The notes under the pieces: model-generated
Databases searched by the model: none
Told to the model about the DNA's origin: nothing
What the model saw: only the letters and a program-made list of their open reading frames with translations
In this document: piece by piece, positions 1-5,957 of the stretch
Layout: each line of letters opens with the position of its first letter
How positions within the stretch are numbered: the stretch's first letter is position 1
Position numbers and translations under genes: made by a program
Assembly (NCBI GenBank): GCA_007130585.1
Contig: SLSE01000003.1
Location: 1-5,957 of the forward strand
DNA: 5,957 bases
From: Syntrophomonadaceae bacterium
GTDB lineage: Bacteria > Bacillota > Dethiobacteria > DTU022
Direction: 5' to 3'

Positions 1-840
1 CAGGTCACCGTAGGCCTGCGGGTTTAGCAGGCCCAGCAGGGGGTATTTTTGCTTAATCCTGAGGCGGGCGGGTTCATCCAAATCTGCTGTTACAACAGGG
101 CTGTGCGGATAGCCGCGGGCCAGGTAGCCGCTCTGGCCGGGGGTAATCTCGCAGGGGCCGATAACGGCCGGGTTGGCGCCGAAAACCGTGCCGGCAATAG
201 CGGCGCTCAACTGCGCTTCCACCGCCCAGAACTGGTTCTGCTGGACCTGGGCCCACATGCCGGCAGCCTGCGGCCAGCAGTTAAACCCCGCTTCAAGGGC
301 GCCGCTGCTTAAGACCAGGTCTGCGCCGCGCAGGGCATAGATGCGCCCTACCTCCGGGTGGCGGGCATCATTTCCGATTACCAGTCCGGCCCGGAGACCG
401 TTGAGGGGGAAAATCTTCAGCTCCTCCCCCCTGCCCAGGCCGATAGAGCGCTCGAAAGCGCTGAGGTGGGTTTGTTTCTGCCGGCAGCAGATTCCTCCCC
501 GGGGATCAAAACAGTAGGCGCTGTGGCAGAGAAAGTCTCCCTCAGATTCGATAAGCGTACCGGCAGCCAGGTAAATATCCAGTTCCCGCGCCAGGGCGGC
601 ATGCAGTTCGAGAAACTGCTCGTTCCAGGCGCCGTGATTTAAGCTGTACAGTTTGAGGGTCTCTTCAAAACCGGAGCCGGCATCGAGGGCCCCGGTATTC
701 AGGCCGAGAAGCAGGGCGCTGTGGGCCGGGAGTACGGCAGGGCTTGCCCTGCACCTGCTGAGCAGCGCTTTAAGATCGGCCCGGTAACTGTCGATACTGT
801 CCAAACGTATTCCGGTCATTGAAAATGCGGCAACAAGCAT
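1..840 (-). CDS. Nitrilase-superfamily (carbon-nitrogen hydrolase) homologue, probably catalytically inactive; 3' end outside window
   Basis: The frame runs open from an ATG at 840 to base 1, giving 280 residues with no stop, so the C-terminus lies beyond the window. Family pattern: a beta-strand start (MLVAAFSM), a segment where LPE would normally sit (residues 37-39), a KQTHL segment (122-126), then VIGNDARHPE (154-163) followed by YALRGADLVL (168-177), where active members have ICYD-RFPE and GADL. Residues 199-209 (VQQNQFWAVEA) match the usual RA-EN-Q helix, and an ADLD segment (252-255) lies near the end. Active members cleave amides or nitriles with a Glu-Lys-Cys triad. Here Glu is Ala39, Cys is Gly156, and the Lys position aligns with Gln123 (Lys122 is one residue off). 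The protein nevertheless has seven cysteines, including a vicinal pair at 118-119. The start is supported by a GGGAGG site 7 bases upstream. It follows the isocitrate dehydrogenase gene by 22 bases, so the two are probably co-transcribed. Family placement is firm; inactivity is inferred; the role is unknown. Confidence 0.85.
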   Translation of the reverse strand, partial: MLVAAFSMTGIRLDSIDSYRADLKALLSRCRASPAVLPAHSALLLGLNTGALDAGSGFEETLKLYSLNHGAWNEQFLELHAALARELDIYLAAGTLIESEGDFLCHSAYCFDPRGGICCRQKQTHLSAFERSIGLGRGEELKIFPLNGLRAGLVIGNDARHPEVGRIYALRGADLVLSSGALEAGFNCWPQAAGMWAQVQQNQFWAVEAQLSAAIAGTVFGANPAVIGPCEITPGQSGYLARGYPHSPVVTADLDEPARLRIKQKYPLLGLLNPQAYGDL

Positions 841-847
841 CGTGCGG

Positions 848-853
848 CCTCCC
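848..853 (-). promoter_or_regulatory. Shine-Dalgarno site of the nitrilase-like gene
   Basis: GGGAGG on the minus strand, 7 bases before the ATG at 840. It fixes the start of the downstream gene, whose frame would otherwise be easy to overlook because no stop codon falls inside the window. Confidence 0.8.
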
Positions 854-862
854 GTCTTTTAA

Positions 863-1861
863 TTACCGCAGGCGCGCGGCCAGGGCCGCAGCCATTTCCG
901 AAGTTCCGGCACTGCCTCCGAGGTCGCCGGTGAGGTCTTTGCCTGCCCTGATCTGATCGGCCAGCGCGCTTTCAATCCGGCGGGCGGCTTCTTCCTCGCC
1001 CATGTACTGCAGCATCAAAACAGCGGCCATAATCATTGCCGAAGGATTGACATAGTTTTTGCCGGCATACTTGGGAGCGCTGCCGTGAACAGGTTCAAAG
1101 AGGGCGGCCTCGTCGCCGATGTTTGCTCCCGGCACCAGGCCCAGGCCCCCCACCAGTCCCGCGCAGAGATCCGATAAAATGTCGCCGTAGAGGTTGGGCA
1201 TAACCATAACGTCGTACAGCTCGGGTTTCTGGACCAGCTGCATGGCCATGTTATCGACAATCCGGTCCTCAAATTCAATCCGGGGATACTGTTCGGCCAC
1301 ACTGCGGGCGGTTTCCAGGAAAAGACCGTCGCTCAGTTTCAGGATGTTGGCTTTATGGACGGCCGTTACTTTTTTACGGTTGTTTTTTACGGCATATTCG
1401 AAGGCAAAACGGGCAATCCTCTCCGAGGCCCGGCGGGTAATGATCTTGATGCTTTCCGCCGCATCTTTTCCCACCATATGCTCCACACCCGAGTAGAGGT
1501 CTTCGGTATTCTCCCGCACCACCACGAGATCAATATCCTCGTAGCGCGAACGAACCCCCGGGAAAGATTTCGAGGGGCGCAGGTTGGCATATAAATCAAG
1601 TTCCATGCGCAGGGCCACGTTAATGCTGCGGAACCCCGAACCGATCGGGGTGGTTAAGGGCCCTTTCAGTCCAATCCCGTTTTTCCGCAGGGAATCGATC
1701 GCCGCCGGGGGCAGCGGCGTGCCAAATTCCTTAATCGCGCCCTCACCGGCGCTTACTTCTTCCCACTTTATTTTAACTCCCGCAGCGTCAATTACCTGCA
1801 GCGCGGCTTCGGTGATTTCCGGACCAATGCCGTCCCCTTTTATCAATGTTACCGTTCTCAT
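863..1861 (-). CDS. Isocitrate dehydrogenase, short NAD-type family (isocitrate/isopropylmalate dehydrogenase superfamily)
   Basis: This 332-residue cytoplasmic enzyme should oxidise and decarboxylate isocitrate to 2-oxoglutarate. The N-terminus GDGIGPE (9-15) is the superfamily signature. Substrate choice is read from S79-x-N81 in GFRSINVALR (76-85), the isocitrate-type loop; isopropylmalate dehydrogenases have a Leu/Arg-rich segment there. Other active-site residues visible are R85, R95, R116, Y123 (in RENTEDLYSG), K170 (VHKANI) and the metal-binding aspartates D203, D227 and D231 (NLYGDILSD). The length matches single-domain NAD-dependent bacterial enzymes, not the longer E. coli Icd of about 416 residues. 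The cofactor site is mixed: HGSAPKYAG (259-267) carries K264 and Y265, as in NADP enzymes, but the C-terminal TGDLGG (311-316) is the NAD-type form. NAD or NADP use is therefore left open. The ATG at 1861 has an AGGAGG site 6 bases upstream. A homoisocitrate or other beta-decarboxylating dehydrogenase is less likely. No citrate synthase or aconitase gene is in view. Confidence 0.9.
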   Translation of the reverse strand: MRTVTLIKGDGIGPEITEAALQVIDAAGVKIKWEEVSAGEGAIKEFGTPLPPAAIDSLRKNGIGLKGPLTTPIGSGFRSINVALRMELDLYANLRPSKSFPGVRSRYEDIDLVVVRENTEDLYSGVEHMVGKDAAESIKIITRRASERIARFAFEYAVKNNRKKVTAVHKANILKLSDGLFLETARSVAEQYPRIEFEDRIVDNMAMQLVQKPELYDVMVMPNLYGDILSDLCAGLVGGLGLVPGANIGDEAALFEPVHGSAPKYAGKNYVNPSAMIMAAVLMLQYMGEEEAARRIESALADQIRAGKDLTGDLGGSAGTSEMAAALAARLR

Positions 1862-1867
1862 AAGCGG

Positions 1868-1873
1868 CCTCCT
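1868..1873 (-). promoter_or_regulatory. Shine-Dalgarno site of the isocitrate dehydrogenase gene, overlapping the coaE stop codon
   Basis: A perfect AGGAGG on the minus strand, 6 bases before the ATG at 1861. The coaE stop codon TAG (1874-1872) shares two bases (AG) with it, so a ribosome ending on coaE covers this site. This suggests coupled translation. Confidence 0.85.
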
Positions 1874-2465
1874 AAGTTATTTTTTGCCAGAAATGATCTA
1901 CCTGCCGGGCAGTTGCTTCCCGCGAACCGCTGTTATCAATTACCGTATGGGCATACCTGCGTTTTTCTTCCATGGGCATCTGCGCTTTTAGACGCAACTC
2001 CGCATCCTCCCTGGTCAGGCCGTCCCTCTGCTGCAGCCTGGCTATCTGCGTTTCGCGCGGGGCATAAACCAGCAGGACGTGGTCAACTATTTTCTGCAGG
2101 CCCGCTTCGATCAACAGCGGCACATCGTAGATGATCACCGCAGCAGGGTCGTTTGTCCGGATTTCTTCAGAAATTTCCACGAACCGGGAGCCAACCCAGG
2201 GGTGAACAATTTTATTGAGCTTTTCCATCATCCGCCTGTCTTTAAAAACCAGGCTGGCCAGTTTAGCCCGGTCGATGTTCCGGTCCGGCAGCAGGAACGA
2301 TTCTCCCAGCCAGTCGACCAGGGCCTGCCAGGCCGGGCGCCCGGGCTCTACCGCTTCCCTGGCCAGCCGGTCGGCGTCAACGAGGCAGGCTCCCTTTTCC
2401 TGCAGCATCTTTGCCACCGTGCTTTTGCCCGAAGCGATGCCCCCGGTTAAACCAACTATTGTCAC
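1872..2465 (-). CDS. coaE: Dephospho-CoA kinase
   Basis: CoaE phosphorylates the 3' hydroxyl of the ribose of dephospho-CoA using ATP, the last step of coenzyme A synthesis, in the cytoplasm. The 197-residue length is normal for the family. The Walker A P-loop is GGIASGKST (8-16), with K14 and S15 for ATP and magnesium. VDADRLA (29-35) carries the substrate-binding aspartates, HPWV (88-91) is a conserved turn, and YDVPLLIEAG (113-122) is the hallmark strand and loop. The lid region holds LQQRDGL (134-140) and AQMPMEEKRRYA (161-172), and VIDNSGS (175-181) is the typical C-terminal signature. The start codon is GTG, chosen because the P-loop follows at the usual distance and an AAAGGA site lies 10 bases upstream. 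It sits 41 bases after mutM and 10 bases before the isocitrate dehydrogenase gene. The ytaF gene found between mutM and coaE in B. subtilis is absent here. Confidence 0.96.
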   Translation of the reverse strand: MTIVGLTGGIASGKSTVAKMLQEKGACLVDADRLAREAVEPGRPAWQALVDWLGESFLLPDRNIDRAKLASLVFKDRRMMEKLNKIVHPWVGSRFVEISEEIRTNDPAAVIIYDVPLLIEAGLQKIVDHVLLVYAPRETQIARLQQRDGLTREDAELRLKAQMPMEEKRRYAHTVIDNSGSREATARQVDHFWQKIT

Positions 2466-2475
2466 GGTTAATCAA

Positions 2476-2481
2476 TCCTTT
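2476..2481 (-). promoter_or_regulatory. Shine-Dalgarno site of coaE
   Basis: AAAGGA on the minus strand, 10 bases before the GTG start at 2465. It is weaker and more distant than the other sites in the window. Together with the GTG start this suggests coaE is translated less strongly than its neighbours, which is an inference. Confidence 0.55.
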
Positions 2482-2506
2482 TTGCGGCAAAATGTGTTCC
2501 CTGTGA

Positions 2507-3328
2507 TTATTTCTGGCAGCGGGGACAGAAGTAGGTGCCCCGGCCCGCTTCCCTGGTTTTTTCGATTGGCGTCCCGCAGGGGCAGGTTTCTCCCAAGCGG
2601 CCGTAGACGGCAAGCCTGGACTGAAAATCGCCGAGCGCCCCGCTGGCATTCCGGTAGTCGCGGAAAGTGGTCCCCCCGTGTTCGATACCGTCGGCCAGGA
2701 CAGATTTAACAGACCTGTAGAGCTCTTCAGCTTCTTTGCGGCTCAGGCTGGAAACCTGCCGCCGGGGGTGCAGGCCGCAGCGGAAAAGGCATTCATCGGT
2801 ATAGATATTGCCCATGCCGGCAGCAAAACCCTGGTCGAGAAGCAGTGCTTTAAGCCTGGACCGCTGCCGTTTGCCCAGCAGCGCAACAAATTTGTCAAGG
2901 TCAACCTCTTCCAGGATATCGGGACCGATCCGCTTTAAAACTTTCTCCTCCAGTTCATCCGGACCGGATACCAGCCACAACCTGCCGAAGCGCCTCATGT
3001 CGGAATAGTGGAGGGCCGATCCGCCGGCGAACGGGAGCGACACCCGCAGGAAACGTTCACCAGGGGGCAGGCCGGAGGCAGTATAAACAAGGTTACCGGT
3101 CATCCGCAGGTGCACGGCCAGGATGCCCCGGTCGAGGTTGAATAACAAGTATTTTCCCCTGCGGCCCAGGTTTACGATCGTATTTCCGGCCAGAAGCCCG
3201 GAAAAATCTTCCGGCTCCGGGTACTCTATTGTGGAGGGCATATGCAGGATCGGCGGGGCAAATGTTTTACCGCAGACCAGGGGTTCAAGCTCGCGGCGGA
3301 TTGTTTCCACTTCAGGAAGTTCGGGCAT
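2507..3328 (-). CDS. mutM: Formamidopyrimidine-DNA glycosylase (8-oxoguanine repair, AP lyase)
   Basis: MutM (Fpg) excises 8-oxoguanine and formamidopyrimidines from DNA and cuts the backbone by beta,delta-elimination. The 273 residues are full length. The N-terminus PELPEVET (2-9) supplies the catalytic proline (P2, exposed once Met is removed) and E3. K59 in RRGKYL, M76 in HLRMTGNL, and R113-F114 in MRRFG are the usual phosphate-binding and void-filling residues. GMGNIY (171-176, N174) belongs to the helix-two-turn-helix, and HGGTT (near 218-222) precedes the lesion-recognition loop. The C-terminal zinc finger has C249, C251, C268 and C271, with R263 in the hairpin. Its first knuckle is C-P-C, one residue shorter than the normal CxxC; the 16-residue spacing to the second pair is normal. 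The ATG at 3328 has a GGAG site 7 bases upstream. Its place directly after polA is the standard Firmicutes arrangement and links two base-excision repair steps. Endonuclease VIII (Nei) is unlikely given the PELPEVET start. Confidence 0.96.
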   Translation of the reverse strand: MPELPEVETIRRELEPLVCGKTFAPPILHMPSTIEYPEPEDFSGLLAGNTIVNLGRRGKYLLFNLDRGILAVHLRMTGNLVYTASGLPPGERFLRVSLPFAGGSALHYSDMRRFGRLWLVSGPDELEEKVLKRIGPDILEEVDLDKFVALLGKRQRSRLKALLLDQGFAAGMGNIYTDECLFRCGLHPRRQVSSLSRKEAEELYRSVKSVLADGIEHGGTTFRDYRNASGALGDFQSRLAVYGRLGETCPCGTPIEKTREAGRGTYFCPRCQK

Positions 3329-3335
3329 TTATCGT

Positions 3336-3340
3336 CTCCG
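3336..3340 (-). promoter_or_regulatory. Shine-Dalgarno site of mutM
   Basis: CGGAG on the minus strand, 7 bases before the ATG at 3328. It lies in the 46-base AT-rich gap after the polA stop codon. Confidence 0.7.
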
Positions 3341-3374
3341 TATATTAACAGGAAATATATTATTTTTACTGCCT

Positions 3375-5957
3375 TTACAGCGGCTTCAGTTCTTCCCAGT
3401 TCGTGCCCTGTTTCAGGTCCACCTGCAGGGGAACAGTCAGCTCTACCGCCTGTTCCATCTCGCGCCGAACCAGCGGGGCGAAGAAGTCGAGCTCCGGGCT
3501 TTCTATTTCGAAAAGCAGTTCATCGTGGATCTGCAGCAGTAAGGCTGCTTTAAAACCGCCCTCTCCGATTATGCCGGCAATTTTAAGCATGGCCAGCTTG
3601 AGGATGTCGGCTGCCGAACCCTGGATGGGCGTATTAAGGGCCATCCGTTCGGCGAAACTGCGGGTATTGTGATTTGATGAATTGATCTCGGGCAGGTAGC
3701 GCCTCCGGTTGAACAGGGTGGTCACGTAGCCCTGTTCGCGGGCCCGGGCCACTATTTTGTCCATGTACTCCCGTACCCCTTCATAGCGTTCGAAATAGCT
3801 GTCGATGTACGCTTTTGCTTCGGCCCGGGGTATTTTCAGGTTCTGGGCCAGGCCGTAATCACTCGAACCGTAGATAATTCCGAAATTGACCGCCTTTGCT
3901 TTTTCGCGCATCAGCGGGGTTACTTCTTCAAGAGCAACATTGTTAACTTCGGCCGCCGTCCGGCGGTGGATATCCTGGCCTGTATTAAAAGCTTCGGTCA
4001 GGATGGGGTCTTCTGAAAGATGGGCCAGGATGCGCAACTCAACCTGCGAGTAATCGGCGGCGAAAAATATCCTGTCTTCTGAAGAGGGAATAAAAGCCCG
4101 CCTGATCCGCCTGCCTTCTTCAAGGCGAATCGGTATGTTCTGCAGGTTGGGATCGCTGCTGCTCAGGCGTCCCGTGGCCGTGGCAGCCTGGTTAAAGGTA
4201 GTATATATTTTATGTTCCCACGGATCGACCAGCTCAATCAGCCCGGAGAGGTATGTTCCTTCCAGCTTGGACAGCTGCCGGTAATGGAGCAGAAGAGCGG
4301 CTATTTCATGATGGTGGGAAAGCTCTTCAAGCACACGGGCATCGGTTGAGCGGCCGGTTTTTGTTTTGCGTATTTCCGGAAGCTGAAGTTTGTCGAACAG
4401 GATCCCGGAGAGCTGCTGGGGCGAGTTGAGGTTGAACTCTTCCCCGGCCTGAAGGTATATTTTCCCTTCAAGTTCTTCCAGGCGGCGGCATATTTCGGCC
4501 GATAAGTCGCGCAGGTAACCTGCATCTACAGCAAGGCCCTGGCGTTCCATGCCGGCCAGCACTCCGGCCAGGGGCATTTCCATACCGGAAAGAAGGGTTT
4601 CAAGCTCCTGTTCTTTCAGCTCATTTTGCAGGTTATGGCGCAGGGGAAAAAGAAGTCCGGCTGCTTCGGCCAGCTGCGGGCCCCTGGTTTCGATGCCGGG
4701 GCGGCTATCTTTCTTTCCGCCGGGGGACGCGGGTTCTACTCCCAGGTAATTATGGAGCAGTTCGGGGAGGCTGTAGCCGCCCCGGGCAGGGTCAGCCAGG
4801 TAAGCAGCCAGGTAGGTATCGAAAGTGAAAGCGGGCGCTTTAAGTCCCTGTTCCAGGAAAATATGGTGCCACTGCTTGGTGTTATGGACCAGCAGGGAAA
4901 CTCCCTTTTCACGCAGGCCGGCCAGCTTTTTCCAGACAACTTTTCCCCGGTTGCCAAATGAGGCGGGTTCCATGTAAAAACCCTGCTCTTCCTGCAGGGC
5001 CAGGCCCAGGGCGAAAACAGGCTGCCGCCAGTAAGGTCGGCCGCTGTGATATTCAACTGTAAGGGCCAGCACATCCCCCTCGCCAAGTTCATCCAGCAGG
5101 CTGTCCAACCGGTCCGGGTTCTCCAGGAGTTCTCCTTCAGCTTTATGTGCGGCCCGGGGAGCGCTGCCTTCAACCAGCGGTTTGATCTTGTTTACCAGGC
5201 TCTTGAATTCAAGTTCGCTGAAAATGGCAAGCAGGCGTTCATAACCGGGTTCGCCGTAGCGGCATTCTTCCCATTCGGGATCGAGGGGAACATCATGACG
5301 CAGGGTAACCAGGTCGCGGCCTGTATAGAGCTGCTCGCGGTAACTTTTTAGCTTTTCTGCTATTCTGGGCTTGAGCCGGTCGAGGTTCTCGTAAAGTTTT
5401 TCCAGGGTGCCGTACTCTTCGAGCAGGCTGCGGGCAGTTTTTTCCCCTATCCCGGGAACCCCCGGGATGTTATCGGAAGGATCGCCCTTCAGGGCCTTGT
5501 AATCAATAAACTGTTCCGGGGAAAGCCCGTACTTTTCCTTCAGGGCATGTTTATCGTAGCGCTCCATCTGGGTAATTCCTTTTTTTGTGAGCATCACGGT
5601 CACTTTTTCGCCGATCAGCTGCAGCAGATCGGCGTCGCCGGAGACTACGGTTACTTGATGGTCATGTTTTGTAAAAAGATCGGCCAGGGTGCCGATCACG
5701 TCGTCGGCCTCGTAGTCTTCGACCTCAAAAACCTTGATCTTCATGGCATCCAGTATTTCACGGGCTCTTTCAACCTGTTCGCTCAGCTCGGGGGGAGTTT
5801 TTTCCCGCTGGGCCTTATAGGACTCGTCGATCCGGGCCCGGAAGGAAGGCCTGGGCGGATCGAAGGCCACGGCAATATAGTCGGGCTGTTCCGACTCCAA
5901 AAGTTTCAGGAGCATGGTTGTAAAGCCGTAAACAGCGTTGGTATATTCCCCGCGGCG
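3375..5957 (-). CDS. polA: DNA polymerase I, 5' end (about the first 30 codons) outside window
   Basis: PolA fills gaps in repair and Okazaki-fragment processing. The frame stays open to the window edge: 14 codons before the ATG at 5915 encode a TNAVYGF segment typical of PolA N-termini, so that ATG is internal and the true start lies beyond 5957. Numbering here is from that ATG. The 5' nuclease domain (to about 245) has DYEADD (67-72), SGDAD (92-96) and KGDPSDNIPG (143-152), the metal site and helix-hairpin-helix. The 3'-5' exonuclease domain (about 260-440) is degenerate: the DxE pair reads T286-V-E288, the second Asp is W349, and the last falls in an Ala/Gly-rich stretch near 416-420, so it should not proofread. 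The polymerase domain is intact: motif A DYSQVE with D621, O-helix R670, K674, F678 and Y682, and motif C HDE with D798 and E799. Phe at 678 (E. coli F762) predicts discrimination against dideoxynucleotides. First visible gene of the apparent operon. Confidence 0.97.
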   Translation of the reverse strand, partial: RRGEYTNAVYGFTTMLLKLLESEQPDYIAVAFDPPRPSFRARIDESYKAQREKTPPELSEQVERAREILDAMKIKVFEVEDYEADDVIGTLADLFTKHDHQVTVVSGDADLLQLIGEKVTVMLTKKGITQMERYDKHALKEKYGLSPEQFIDYKALKGDPSDNIPGVPGIGEKTARSLLEEYGTLEKLYENLDRLKPRIAEKLKSYREQLYTGRDLVTLRHDVPLDPEWEECRYGEPGYERLLAIFSELEFKSLVNKIKPLVEGSAPRAAHKAEGELLENPDRLDSLLDELGEGDVLALTVEYHSGRPYWRQPVFALGLALQEEQGFYMEPASFGNRGKVVWKKLAGLREKGVSLLVHNTKQWHHIFLEQGLKAPAFTFDTYLAAYLADPARGGYSLPELLHNYLGVEPASPGGKKDSRPGIETRGPQLAEAAGLLFPLRHNLQNELKEQELETLLSGMEMPLAGVLAGMERQGLAVDAGYLRDLSAEICRRLEELEGKIYLQAGEEFNLNSPQQLSGILFDKLQLPEIRKTKTGRSTDARVLEELSHHHEIAALLLHYRQLSKLEGTYLSGLIELVDPWEHKIYTTFNQAATATGRLSSSDPNLQNIPIRLEEGRRIRRAFIPSSEDRIFFAADYSQVELRILAHLSEDPILTEAFNTGQDIHRRTAAEVNNVALEEVTPLMREKAKAVNFGIIYGSSDYGLAQNLKIPRAEAKAYIDSYFERYEGVREYMDKIVARAREQGYVTTLFNRRRYLPEINSSNHNTRSFAERMALNTPIQGSAADILKLAMLKIAGIIGEGGFKAALLLQIHDELLFEIESPELDFFAPLVRREMEQAVELTVPLQVDLKQGTNWEELKPL

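Noticed and set aside
358..642. A 94-codon plus-strand open frame at the low end of the window
   Set aside because: It is the antisense of the nitrilase-like gene, whose minus-strand frame shows family motifs along its whole visible length.
1..840. The nitrilase-like gene as a broken pseudogene
   Set aside because: There is no frameshift or stop over 280 codons, the ribosome site is strong and the scaffold motifs are kept; only the catalytic positions are changed.
863..1861. 3-isopropylmalate dehydrogenase (leuB)
   Set aside because: The S-x-N isocitrate loop at residues 79-81 and the ELDLYANLRP context fit isocitrate dehydrogenase, and no leucine pathway genes are nearby.
1584..1991. A 135-codon plus-strand open frame
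   Set aside because: It is antisense to the start of the isocitrate dehydrogenase gene and the end of coaE, with no plausible protein features.
2466..2506. A terminator or regulatory hairpin between mutM and coaE
   Set aside because: The 41 bases contain no GC-rich inverted repeat followed by a T run in the direction of transcription.
2215..2709. A 164-codon plus-strand open frame across coaE and mutM
   Set aside because: It lies antisense to two certain genes, is rich in Ser, Arg and Pro as expected of a shadow frame, and matches no family I recognise.
3329..3374. A possible promoter for mutM in the AT-rich polA-mutM gap (TAATAT resembling a -10 box)
   Set aside because: No TTGACA-like box lies at the right distance upstream, and the AT-rich bases alone are not enough evidence.

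Overview
The window looks like chromosomal DNA from a Gram-positive, Bacillota-type bacterium, most likely a moderately GC-rich member of the Clostridia (my estimate by eye is a mid-50s GC percentage). Three things suggest this: the gene order polA-mutM-coaE is a classic Firmicutes block (Bacillus subtilis has polA-mutM-ytaF-coaE), the translation starts carry strong GGAGG-type Shine-Dalgarno sites, and the PolA has lost its proofreading residues as is usual in that phylum. The exact genus cannot be read from the sequence.

All five genes lie on the minus strand and read from high to low coordinates. In order of transcription they are: polA (5957 to 3375, 5' end cut off by the window), mutM (3328 to 2507), coaE (2465 to 1872, GTG start), an isocitrate dehydrogenase of the short NAD-type family (1861 to 863), and a nitrilase-superfamily protein (840 to 1, 3' end cut off). 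The gaps are 46, 41, 10 and 22 bases. I see no terminator hairpin or convincing promoter in any of them, so the five are probably one operon. There are no RNA genes, mobile elements, CRISPR arrays or long repeats, and no non-coding stretch over 50 bases.

PolA and MutM fit together as base-excision repair: MutM removes oxidised purines and nicks the strand, and PolA fills the gap and removes the flap. CoaE makes coenzyme A. The isocitrate dehydrogenase supplies 2-oxoglutarate and reduced nicotinamide cofactor. These last two have no obvious mechanistic link to repair and probably share only transcription.

The most unusual gene is the last. Its reading frame is open over all 280 visible codons and follows the nitrilase fold pattern closely, yet the catalytic Glu and Cys are replaced and the Lys is displaced or replaced, so it looks like a pseudoenzyme encoded directly behind the dehydrogenase. 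Two smaller oddities are a MutM zinc finger whose first knuckle is CxC instead of CxxC, and an isocitrate dehydrogenase that mixes NADP-type and NAD-type cofactor-site residues.
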